From Drosophila miranda (taxonomy: Eukaryota; Arthropoda; Insecta; Diptera; Drosophilidae), in NCBI RefSeq assembly GCF_003369915.1, contig NC_046677.1, positions 19,300,913-19,364,912 on the forward strand: a stretch of 64,000 nt of DNA, read 5' to 3'. The notes below the pieces were generated by a model. The model made no database searches and was not told where the DNA came from. It saw only the letters and a program-made list of their open reading frames with translations. Position 1 is the stretch's first letter. Every line of letters begins with the position of its first letter. Of this stretch, positions 25,151 through 35,833 are shown one piece after another. Both the position numbers and the translations under genes were made by a program.

Positions 25151-26084
25151 GGAATACCTCAAGGGATTCCACAAGGCCAGACGGCGACGACAATTCTGTT
25201 GTCAAACAGGAAAATAAAAATGCCAATTAACGTGGTGGATATCCAAACCGCCCGTGGTTTCCTTAAAATACCTGTTTTAAAGGTCGTTCTCTTTCCTCCA
25301 GTTCCGTCCAACAATTACGTGAATGTGCCTTTGACCTTCGACTTCTTTATTTAATCCTAGTTTTGCGCCAAAACTGCCAAAAAATTGCCAAAACTGCTCA
25401 GGAGTCCATCCGTTAAAGACCTGCCGCTGCTTTTTACGCCCGAAGAACGAGAAGTTGCTCCAAGCCAATATAACGCGTATAATATAACACAAATTATACT
25501 AGTAAAATATGCTTTTATATATTGAAAACGCCCCCAACTATTTTTCTTCGCTTCCACCTCGACTGCGTTGGCGCCACGTCCACAGGATCCACCCCCTACA
25601 CATAGCTTTTTGACGGTCACAGATTACAGACACAAATTTACATACAAAATTTATAATTTTTAATTATCCTACACCTAAGAATCGACTTTAAATTATTAAT
25701 TAAGGTGGTATTTATGAATTGTATTAAAGCTCTGTCTTGATGTCCTCTTTTTTTCAGATCCGCTATTCAGATCGGCTGGGATATACGCCCAGTAGCGCTA
25801 CGCTTCTCTTGGATATATATATATATATATATGTGAGTAGGTATTTAAATAAATAGGTATATAATATATAAAAGGGATATTAATAATCACAGGATAAAAT
25901 AAATAAATAAATATGGACGGACTGACGAGCAGATATAGTCAGAAAATTGAAATAACTAATTATATATATGGGCACTTCAGTGGAAATTTCAACCGAGCCA
26001 AAATATTAGTCAATAACTTTCATCTGAAAACGAAATTCTCTCAGACAACCTCGCTCGCGTATTAAAGGTAGATAGCCAGATAGT
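25151..26084. other. Intergenic stretch with simple repeats
   Basis: No gene is visible. A (TA)n microsatellite lies at about 25816-25832. 25370-25620 could be the long-terminal-repeat side of the adjacent BEL/Pao remnant, but no repeat pair was found to support that. Confidence 0.5.
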
Positions 26085-26355
26085 TCCTTTTGGCTATAAA
26101 AATTTTCCGATCTGAGCCTGATTCGGCAATCTGGTGGTTATTTACTATAATTTTCTATGATAGTTTTTGCTTGTCTTCAAAATTGTGTCCTTTATTAGGG
26201 CGGACGAAATTTTGAAACACACTTTAAGTAGTGTGATATAACAAAAGTCTGGATACATTACAATTTGGCTGCTCCAGCTTTTATAATCTCTGAGATCTAG
26301 GCGCTCATCGGGGCTCATACGGAAAACCAAAAGGTTTTTGCCTATACTTTGCACA
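26085..26355 (-). mobile_element. DINE-1-type remnant
   Basis: The plus strand shows the reverse complement of DINE-1 landmarks: CAATCTGGTGGTTAT, GTGTGATATAACA, CCAGCTTTTATAATCTCTGAG and ATCTAGGCGCTCATCGGG. It lacks the terminal ACCCGATACTC hairpin, so it is truncated. Confidence 0.65.
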
Positions 26356-26539
26356 TTCTTAGCTGGCTTTAAGCCAGAAGCCGTTAAGAATTAAATGTGA
26401 TATTATGGAATTGTGTATCAATTGTTTAAAGTTTTTGCAACAAGTGGTGGTATTGTAGCATTAATAATAGTTTACATTTATATTAATATTATTATTATTA
26501 AAACCGCGGAATGATTTCCTTTATTTCTTATTTGGTATA

Positions 26540-27311
26540 GCGACAGCCAAGCTGCGATCAGATCACTTAACGCGATCTCTTCGAACTCGGCTACTGTGGC
26601 GAAGTGCCGCAGATCTCTTCACGAGATGGCTCAGCAATTTGCTATCAGCCTTATATGGGTCCCGGGCCACCGGGATATCGAGGGCAACTGCAAAGCGGAC
26701 GAGCTGGCCAGATCTGGCACTACAACCCCCCTTCTCCAAGATAAGGAGGATATTTGTATGCCTATGGCCACCTGCAAGCTCATCATAAAGGAGCAGTACA
26801 CGCGACTGATAGACAACAAGTGGCAAATAGGGCCACGTTGTCGCACAGCTCGGCAAACATGGCCGACCATAGATAGGAAGCGCACCTCAGAGCTCTGCAA
26901 ACTAGGCAGGGAAAGGTGCAGCGCAGTCATACGTTCCCTCACAGGACACTGGCTAGTAGGCACCCACGCAAACAGGCTGGGTGCCCCATACAATGATTTC
27001 TGCCGCAGCTGCAGAGACGAAGACGAGGAGGAAACAGTGGAACACCTGTTCTGTTCCTGTCCAGCTCTCAGCAGAAGGAGGCTGCATCACTTGGGCTCTG
27101 CCTTTCTGAACGACATCTCGGAGATGTCCACGCTGTGTCCCAGAAAGATCGTCAACTTTATAAGGGCATCTGGATGGGACAACTGTTGACATGAAGTCTC
27201 ATCTGCAGGGAGGGAATGATCCCAAGCGGTATCACAACGGGCCGAAACCGGCCTAAGTGTGCTGGGCTCCGAGCGAGCTTGGCGGCCGTCTCTACCTAAC
27301 CTAACCTAACC
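26540..27311 (+). mobile_element. 5'-truncated LINE (I/LOA-like) with RNase H and 3' tail
   Basis: An open frame from 26540 to the stop near 27187 encodes the C-terminal part of a non-LTR retrotransposon ORF2. It starts at the RNase H motif SDSQAAIRSL, continues with IWVPGHRDIEGNCKADELAR, and has a CCHC-like cysteine knuckle (CRSC...EHLFCSCPA). About 120 bp of untranslated sequence ends in ACCTAACCTAACCTAACC. The insertion is flanked by an exact 11-bp direct repeat, TATTTGGTATA, at 26529-26539 and 27312-27322, which is a target-site duplication. The intact frame and perfect duplication point to a recent insertion. It lacks reverse transcriptase and is dead on arrival. Confidence 0.85.
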
Positions 27312-27322
27312 TATTTGGTATA

Positions 27323-29359
27323 ACAAAAAATTTGTACAGCGAGCTAACGTCATTCGGCACATTCTGAAAATATATGTACATATGTATGTAGCCAAATGAT
27401 GAATCGGGTTATTATTCTCTCTTAGACATACTGCCTTATATGTCATATATACTCGTATATTGAAAACTACCAGCAACGCTGGACTAACACACCTTTTATA
27501 ACTTGTTATGTATTTAAATATTTACATATGTATACGTATGTATTTATCAATTACACGTATTTATTTGAATTATAAAAAGCCCTATGAATATTAAAAAGCT
27601 TTAACCTATACATAAAAATGTACATGCATAGAAATGAAATCATCTACAAATATTTTATTTAGTCTTAAAGTATAACTCGGCGCGTGAGTATCGCGAAAAA
27701 GCTCAAGGCTAGACTAACGGCTGGAGTTTATCACAAAAAACATCAAAATATAAACAAACATGAAGATCTGTACGTAACTAGGAATATAAAAACGTTTCTT
27801 TGTTTTAATGAGCGTACATTTTTTATTTGTGAATGTGTGTACATACATACATACATATCTTTTTATGAACCGAGATATGCCTTAATTTCTTAGGAAATAT
27901 AGCAAAAAACCCGTATATGTAAATATGAATGTATGAAAATAATGACTAAATATATGATATAATTAAAAAGGTGAAATATTGATATCAGCCGTATTTCAAA
28001 TCTACATACATACATACATATGTATGTATGTATCTACAACTTTTTGCAGTACATTTTTTCCTAAATACATCATCTATTAAAATAGAAGAGCACTTTTACT
28101 TTATGTCGCTCACGATCATTTTTTCGAAGAGGGCTATGTGTGTATTTACATATGTACATATGTATAGAACTACCGATACCTGGTAAGCACAAGTAATAAT
28201 GAATAATACATGTACATATACATATGTATATACATATATGTATACAGATATGTATAAATTTAGACATACACGTATTACTTGGGTCAACAATCCACGAGTG
28301 TGACGTAATTGCTCAGACAGTACCAAGAGAGCTGAAATAACAACTACACATGTATCTACAGGCTAGGTACAAATTTATATTCTGGTTCTAAATACGCGTT
28401 GAACTGTTCCGATATCCGATACTCTGTTTGAATGCTATACAACTATAACATTAATAACCCTGGATGATCGATTCAACTTTGAACTTAAAATGACATAAAA
28501 AGTCTATGATTTTTGTTTGCTTCAATCATATTATTAAGATAGATTTCCGAACATCTAAATCGGTCAAAAGCTAATTTAATTATAAATGTCAAATTTGTTC
28601 GTAAGATGTTTACGTATGTGATTTTCACATAGTATTTAGCACAATAACACAAAAGTTGCCGCAGGTCTATCCAGTACAAAACAAAAGTATTGTCACGTTT
28701 CGACATTCGCAAACCATTGCGACTACGATTATTTACTACATTTTCGTACGAATTGAATTGTGTGTGCTCCAGTTTTTAAAACTTTTGGCTATCAATAGTG
28801 TTTTATTCCCAAATTGTTTAGCGATATTTCCCTTCAATAAAACTGCCTCATTTTTGGAAATTTCAATATTTTAGTTAGAACAAAAAAAAAAAAAAAAAAC
28901 GAGCGGGAATTAAGCATAGATGATACAAATTTGCGAAAACAGGGGATGGATTAGATTTAGGGTGTCACATAACTTTTGATTCTTACATCTGGTTATAGTA
29001 AGCCATGAAATTATAAAAAAGTCGAAGTTTACTTTTCATTTCTGTGTAATAAGTATTAAAAAAAAATAAAATTTACGTTTAGCAAAAATGGGAAAACCAA
29101 TTTTGGCGTTTTCAAATGTAAATCGATAGTTTACTGGAATAAAACACATTAATTCACGATCCAGATAAAAAACCCTTTTGAAATAAATCTCTAATTGCTA
29201 ATTTCATTTAAACAAAAAAATTCCAATCGATCTTCAAAGAAAACATCAAATTTAATGCTGCAACTTTATTATATTTATGGAAATTTAATACAAATTTCAC
29301 GTAACGAGATCATATTTATTTTTAGATTATAACTATCAATGCTGAAATACTGACTTGCA
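27323..29359. other. Intergenic region with short tandem repeats
   Basis: No gene is supported. The stretch is AT-rich with repeated ACATACATACATATG/TGTATGTATG motifs at 27840-27860, 28005-28035 and 28150-28260, and an A-run at about 28884-28900. The promoter of the following unnamed gene must lie at its right end, but no clear motif was seen. Confidence 0.5.
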
Positions 29360-32300
29360 ATGAATTGGAATCGAAGAAATACCAGTGAAATATCAATACA
29401 CAACTATCCCGAACACTTGAATCCGTTTTACGAAAATGATAATCATAGGCGTCTCCGATTTTGGAATTTTAGCAAAGAGGGGAACAATAAAAGAAGGAGC
29501 TTTTCAATTGGAAATTTGAAAAATATATGGTAAGTTTTTCTCTCAAACCGTTTTTTTTTCGCGAGATCTTAAATCGAATTTGTATTACTCATGAACATTT
29601 GCGGACTGCAATACACCAAGACGTCGTAGGCAAAGATATTTTTATACATAAATATAATACTAAATATGTAGTAAAGATTAGGTTAGGTTCATAGAGTTGC
29701 TCGACCACCTCTCCTCCTTCCGGAGTATCGTAAGGCGGGTTAAAACCCCGGTTAGAAACCGCTCGGCTATTGGTCCCGCGTTCTACTCATGAGAATGCTG
29801 TGCCACCGTCTGCCCCTGTGTTACCGCCAGGTGGGTGCCAATGTGGCCAGTAATTATGGCCATTAGCCGCACATTTCGGTTGTTACCAATTTCTGTGTTA
29901 TTCTTAAGTTAGTTTAAGCCTTGCACTATCTTGCCCTGCACTCATTCAAAAAAATGTGGAGCCCAAAATCGATTAGAAAAGGAGCTGTTGCGGGTTTTGA
30001 CTAGTCGTATAGGGCTCGCCAACTTATAAGTTAAGCCTGTTAAAGTAAAAATCCAGTTTGTTCATATTTTTTTCCGTGTTAAATATGTACAGATGATACG
30101 TGCGAAATCATTAAAATGTCCATATACTTAAATACTAAGCTGACTTACTGAAATGATTGTTCTTTATTTTTAGGTCTTCCTATTCGCTTTCCCCCAAAAA
30201 ATCCTCGACATTGGGCATAAATAAAACATCCGAAAGCCCACCGATATTACGGAAAAATGTAAACAATAATGCTTGGAAAATGCGTGAAAATGATTTGGAT
30301 AGTAGTACTCCAAATCTAAAGGGCTTCGGCGAAGAATTTCATAGAAGGTCTTTGCAGCATATCGATACAACAAGAAATGTAACGAGTTTTATTCATTGTT
30401 TGATTTTAAATCACGTTTTAACGATTTTTTGTTGTTGTATTTTCATTTAGTCTGATTTAAATGTGTTTTTTAATCGAAATGATGATTATCGAAGAACTAC
30501 TCAGTTTTCTGGACACTCATCTCCGAAGCAGCTTACAAGGTAACAAGAAGAATTTAATATTAACCTAAATACTATATATACATATTATATATATTATATA
30601 CATATGTTCAAAATATAAACAAAACCGGACATAACCTTTGCGGACCGCGAGCAAGATGTTCATAAACATAAATAGAACCCGACAGCAGGTCGCATCACAA
30701 ACAATACAGTCCTCTTGAGAAAAAGGAAACCTAGTGTAAAATCATACTAATTACGTGCGTCGCGTCAAACCCTAATCCTTTAACACATGTTATATGCATG
30801 CATTAGGTGTCAATAACAAGGATGAGCTGGCGGACAAGTCCCGCAAATCTGTACTGTTCTTAGCGTTGGTCTTAGTTTAAATTACGGTTTGATTGTTCAT
30901 CAGTCCCTAATGACCATGCGTCCTCGTTTTCTTTAAAAAAACTCCATAGTTTCATGTTATCGTTGCTCGTGGTTGTATTGTTTGGTCCTTCGACTTTTGC
31001 TGCTTTCCGAACATCTCCGATCTTGTATCCGTATTCGCAATTCTCCTTTTTTATTGAGTTGATCCCTGTATCTGTTCTGTGCCTGCTGAATGTTTTCTTT
31101 TGCATCTTGTCTTTCTTCAACAAAATCACCAACTATCTCCGTTTCTATCAGCTGAGGTATATCACTATCCGGTCCATAACGCATTTTTACGAATTTTTAT
31201 CTTCATCTTAAATGGACAACGCTTTGTAGAAACATAGCCTCTGAACTCGAGGTACTAATATCTTCTTCCGAATACCTGGAAGTTCTCCAACGACATTTTG
31301 GAAATAAATAGATTTCCGAATAGATCGGCTTACCCCTGTGCTAATTCACACGTGCGATGTTATTGCGTCGCAATCTGTTACGAGCTTATAGTTGGTTCCA
31401 AATATGTACGGACGAAATTCTTTTTTACCAGAGAAAAATATCTTTGGCTTCTTGTATATAGCTATGCTGTCGTGTTTTAGACTCCGAGGTTTTCTTACTG
31501 CAGAATAAGCTCGGATCCAATTGCCCTTCGTGCCACTGTAATAACGTCGCTGCAACTCCGTCCTTGATACATCTGTGTGTACTTGTGGTATTGCATGATA
31601 CTAAAGCTTTGGAAACATGATCTTTGGAGACGACACTGAGTACCTTCGACACCTTCAAAAGTATCATTAAGCAATATCATTAATAATTAATGGACTTATT
31701 TTGTAATTTACTTTTTCAGATCATCGCAGTCTAGTTTGTCAAGTAATAATCCGTTTGAATGCGAAGTCAATACAGATTTCAACATTCCAATAAGTAATAC
31801 AAAATATCGGAAAAAGAGGCGAGCTCCACAGCCACCTTCCCCATTGGTAAGATTACATACATTTTAGTTTATAAACATATGTTATGCCAATTTCTTTATT
31901 TTAGCAAAGTGATATTGAAAAAGAAATTAACGTTTCAATTAATGATAACGGAGGACTTGACATTAAATCACTTGCGAATGAAATAGAACTGTTTGTTAAT
32001 GAGAGATACGAATCTCCGATAAATTCTGATGCAAAGAGGGAAAAACAACATCTGATTGACCAAAATATAGAAAAACCATCATTGGCTCCTATAGCATCGG
32101 ATATCGACGTTAAATTGAGTGCGACTAAAAACCCCGTCAAAGATACCACAACTAATAGCCAAAATAGCATAGAAAATGTTATATGTGGAAAAAGGGAATT
32201 GTCAAATAACAAAGTAATAGTACCTGGGTTTGTTGGCAACACATTAACAAATTGCAATAAAAACCAGCCAAATGTAACACATCCACATGGAACATTGGAG

Positions 32301-34106
32301 TGTACTGAAGATATTGTAGCAAATGCTTTAACTACAAAAGATTTGGATCTTCCAATCACCAAACACTTAAATAAAACTATAAACAATGAGAACAATTTTG
32401 AAGAAAATCGTATTTCAAATACTAATACAAAATTACAGATAGAGAGATACGAATCTCTGATAAATTCTGAGGCAAAGAGAGAAAAACAAAATATAGAAAA
32501 ACGATCATTGGCTCCTATAGAATCTGATATCGAGGTTAAATTGGGCTCGACTAAAAATCCCGTCAAAGAAACCACAACAAAAAGTCGAAATGGCATAGAA
32601 AATGTTATATCTGAAAAAAGGGATTTGTCAAATAACAAAGATATAGTGGCTGGTTTTGTTGGTAACACATTAATAACTTACAATAAAAACCAGCCAAAGG
32701 TAATACATCCACATGGAACATTGCAAAGTACTGAAGATATTGAAGCAAATGCTTTAACTATAAAAGATTTGGATCTTTCAACCACCAAACACGTAAATAA
32801 AACTTATAACAATGAAAACAATTTTGAAGAAAATCCTATTTCAAATACTAACACCAAATTACAGATAGAGATATACGAATCTCCGATAAATTCTGATGCA
32901 AAGAGGGAAAAACAAAATCTAATTAACCAAAATATAGAAAAACGATCACTGGAGTGTACTGAAGATATTGTAGCAAATGCTTTAACTACAAAAGATTTGG
33001 ATCTTCCAATCACCAAACACTTAAATAAAACTATAAACAATGAGAACAATTTTGAAGAAAATCGTATTTCAAATACTAATACAAAGTTACAGATAGAGAG
33101 ATACGGATCTCTGATAAATTCTGAGGCAAAGAGAGAAAAACAAAATATAGAAAAACGATCATTGGCTCCTATAGAATCTGATATCGATGTTAAATTGAGC
33201 GCGACTAAAAACCCCGTCAAAGATACCACAACGAAAAGCCGAAATGGCATAGAAAATGTTATATATGAAAAAAGAGATTTGTCAAATAACAAAGATATAG
33301 TGGCTGGGTTTGTTGGTAACACATTAACAACTTACAATAAAAACCAGCCAAAGGTAATACATCCACATGGAACATGGCAGTATACTGAAGATATTGAAGC
33401 AAATGCTTTAACTGTAAAAGATTTGGATCTTACTACTACAAAACACGTAAATAAAACTTATAACAATGAAACCAATTTTGAAGAAAATCCTATTTCAAAT
33501 ACTAATACCAAATTACACAAGCATGACCAAGACCACCCTATTTCAAGAGGTAATATTAGAAAAGATCAATATGACAAACCCTACACATGCAAAGAAAATC
33601 AAAATTTTACTGTTTCAGAGGAAACCAGCAACCTTCCAAATTTAATGAAAAAGTTTGCGTTGAACGAATCTGTATCATATTCTAAAAACAATGTTTATGA
33701 TATTACTCCTCAAACTTCAACATCAACAGATCACAATTCAAACCAATTGAGCCTACAAAAATCATTAAATAAAGCTATTGAATCTATAAATCGTAATCAA
33801 CAGCTTTTAAATGAAAGTGCAGCCAAAGGAACAAAATTAAACCTTACATATTTGAGTCAGTGTGATGAAAAAAAATTTGTCTACGCAAATGAATTAAATA
33901 GCCCAAACGTTAGATGTTCGGAGCCGGAATCAAAAAATATTTCAAACTTTACTTCTAATACCGACGAAATTTTATCAAAAAATGAAAATAATATCTTTTA
34001 TAAAACAAAAATATTGAAAACAACGGGTCAGTACAGAGAGTCATCGCCAACGTCATCAAACTTAGATTGGAACCCTTTACCAAAGCCAAAGCGAACTAGT
34101 CATTAA
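29360..34106 (+). CDS. Unrecognised five-exon gene with internally repeated, disordered protein
   Basis: Exons inferred from GT...AG sites with matching phase: 29360-29529, 30174-30378, 30451-30539, 31720-31846 and 31905-34106, giving 930 residues. The N-terminus (NPFYENDNHRRLRFWNF, then RRSFSIGNLKNIW across the first intron and STLGINKTSESPP) and a basic KKRRAPQPPSP stretch at the end of exon 4 look conserved and structured. The last exon is rich in Asn, Lys, Thr and Glu, without hydrophobic core, and consists largely of repeats of about 142 residues starting LAPIESDI. No enzyme motif, signal peptide or membrane segment is seen. An AATAAA is at 34135-34140. I do not recognise the family. A role as a scaffold or adaptor would be guesswork. 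Two introns hold transposon remnants (29670-29890 and 30870-31680). Confidence 0.8.
29670..29890 (-). mobile_element. LINE 3'-end remnant
   Basis: The plus strand begins with TTAGGTTAGGTTC, the reverse complement of the CCTAACC tail seen at 27297-27311. It continues with a GC-rich segment whose reverse strand resembles a degraded LINE C-terminus (GHWHPP...). It lies in the first intron of the unnamed gene. Confidence 0.4.
30870..31680 (-). mobile_element. Decayed gypsy-superfamily retrotransposon
   Basis: Reverse-strand broken frames match Ty3/gypsy polymerase. KDGVAATLLQ and SLFCSKKTSESKTRQHSY are followed by FRPYIFGTNYKLVTDCDAI, the RNase H region normally reading CSRKTSE...HSYELE...VTDCNAL. 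About 200 bp further on, AKENIQQAQNRYRDQLNKK and YGYKIGDV recall the end of integrase. Most of the element between is deleted. It lies in the fourth intron of the unnamed gene and is non-functional. Confidence 0.6.
32082..33520 (+). repeat. Nested in-frame coding repeats in last exon
   Basis: The phrase LAPIxSDI begins at 32082, 32508 and 33162. The first spacing is 426 bp (142 codons). The second is 654 bp (218 codons), because about 654 bp starting near 32297 (ECTEDIVANALTTKDLDL) was duplicated again to start near 32951. All copies keep the reading frame. Copies differ by scattered substitutions, and the segment near 32951-33160 is almost identical to 32297-32507. Confidence 0.92.
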
Positions 34107-34799
34107 GAAGCTTTAATTGTACAGAGTCTTTTCCAATAAATAAATTAATCTACATATATTTTTCGTCCTTTTTATACTAAACAGTCTAGTAGTAATGTTA
34201 AGCACATTGGAACATGTAACACTAGTTATATTTTAATTGGGCACCATATGGCTTTAATGTTAACAAACGCTGACGGCAGACTGCTGCGCTCTCCCTGTTG
34301 AATGACACTCTGAAGTATCCGCTGCGGCTTTGGTTTGATCACCCAGTGTCGCGCATTGGGGCCTTAGCCGAAAATATACGCATCTGAGAAACCACAGCGG
34401 CGAGGTTTTTTCCAGAGGCTGTTTTTTCCAGAGGTGCTTCTTTTTTCACATAACTTAAGTATATCTGACTTCTGCTTATACTGAACATTGCAATTCTGCA
34501 AAGCTGACAAATGCGCTATAGATCTTACCCGAACACTGTAGCTTAACTTTATCGTCTAAAAAATATTGAGATTTCAAATTAACAATTTTTTGGTGTTATT
34601 TTTAAACGAAATTGAAAACTCGGGAAAAGTCGAAATAAATTTATTCCTCAGGGTTTTGTACTATTCTGGTACAGGTACATTAATTGGGTGTCGTTTAAGG
34701 TATCTTTTGGATAAACGGTAAAGGTGCAGCCATCTGATCAAACCCCTGAATGCCGCATTTTACATAAACTTCCGTTACTCGAAATACAACCGGCTTTTT

Positions 34800-35200
34800 T
34801 TAGTTTTAGAGTTTACAAGATGCCAATAGATCCATTCTTTGCGATAGGACCATGGCTTTGTGGCGGCTCTCTGGAACCTCAAATGGATAGGCCAAGTTTT
34901 TAGGAAAACTCAAGCTATTGGACTTCATGAATAAGCGGCCAATGAGCCATAGCTGTGAGTCCAAAAGTTTCAGAGGCGAGCATCCTCGTGATAATTGCAA
35001 ATTTCGCAAATTTGAACAGCAGGCAATTAGAGCTGGGGCTCCAGGCTAAACCAAGAGCCTTTGCTATTTTTGTGCCATCGTTAAACTCCACTAATTTCTC
35101 ACAACCGGATTCGCTTTCTCCTTTGCCAGCAGCCGTTTTATTTGCCGTCCCCTTGCGAAGGACGCAACACGATATATTAGTCCAAAGGGTTACTCTCATT
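34800..35200 (-). mobile_element. Decayed BEL/Pao reverse-transcriptase fragment
   Basis: The reverse strand reads DGTKIAKALGLAWSPSSNC then LLFKF, like the conserved BEL/Pao step KxLGLxWDPxxDxFxFxV. It is followed by a degraded LTRRxLASxxxxFGL...PxIHEVQ-like stretch where the family has LSxIAxxFDPLGLLAP. Stops follow. It is a fossil without flanking repeats that I can see. Confidence 0.5.
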
Positions 35201-35324
35201 CTACATATATTTATTGTTTTATTATAATCAATAAAGTAGCCAATTCAATTAGTTAAACTTGCATAAACTTTATAATTCAGAACAGAACTTTGTTATTTTA
35301 TGCTCATCAGTTTTTTTTTTGATG

Positions 35325-35540
35325 GATGGTGCCAATGTGAATCGGGGTTTCACGTCTGTCAAAAAATACCACCGTTCCTCCGGGATGTACTCCGTGTAAA
35401 GAGCGAACGGAGCTAAATATCGCATAGAAACGTGCAGATTAGGCGCATCTCAGATGGATGGTGAAATAAATTTCCAATGTTTAGATCAGCAAAACATTAC
35501 GGACAATCCGAGGAATGGATAATGGATGGTCGCCAGTGAA
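35325..35540 (+). repeat. Uncharacterised dispersed repeat
   Basis: This is the longest copy of the family. It contains AATCGGGGTTTCAC, TCTGTCAAAAAATACCACC, TTCCTCCGGGATGT, ATATCGCATAGAAACGTGC, AGATGGATGGTGAA and AAAACATTACGGACAATCC. These parts are shared in the same order with the reverse strand of 23945-24130 and with 24490-24610 and 54880-55050. No terminal inverted repeats or coding sequence were found, so its class is unknown. Confidence 0.6.
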
Positions 35541-35833
35541 AATAATTTATTTTTCCGATAACGAGAGAAGCAATTTTTGGAATTCAACCAAACTATGCAA
35601 AACGAATGTATTTTTTGTCGAATATGCGAGTTTTTCCTCACACCATTAAAAGCATTCGTGTTCTGCTTCCATACATCTAAGCGTTCATGTTTCATTTTCA
35701 AAGTTCCAAAGCGAAGTTCAAAGCTCTATTAGTTCGACGCTACTTTGACGGACATCGACTTTTTCGTTGGTCATAGCTGCTCACTACCCGGCTACATTTA
35801 TTATTGTATTAATTTCTTCAACCTATATATAAG

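Larger units (their letters stand above)
34107..35833. other. Intergenic region between unnamed gene and nicalin
   Basis: It holds a BEL/Pao fragment (34800-35200) and a dispersed repeat copy (35325-35540). 35541-35833 should contain the nicalin promoter and 5' UTR, but no canonical core motif was recognised. 34255-34420 is GC-richer without a recognisable product. Confidence 0.5.

Noticed and set aside
27297-27311. CCTAACCTAACC run considered as telomere-like repeat
   Set aside because: Drosophila lacks such telomeric repeats. The run is the 3' tail of a LINE bounded by a target-site duplication.
28150-28260. CRISPR-like or structured array of ACATATGTATAC words
   Set aside because: Simple-sequence repeat typical of Drosophila intergenic DNA; no spacer-repeat structure.
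31901-32668. 255-codon open frame on the minus strand with hydrophobic repeats
   Set aside because: It is the antisense shadow of the repeated last exon of the unnamed gene. Its repeats simply mirror the coding repeats.
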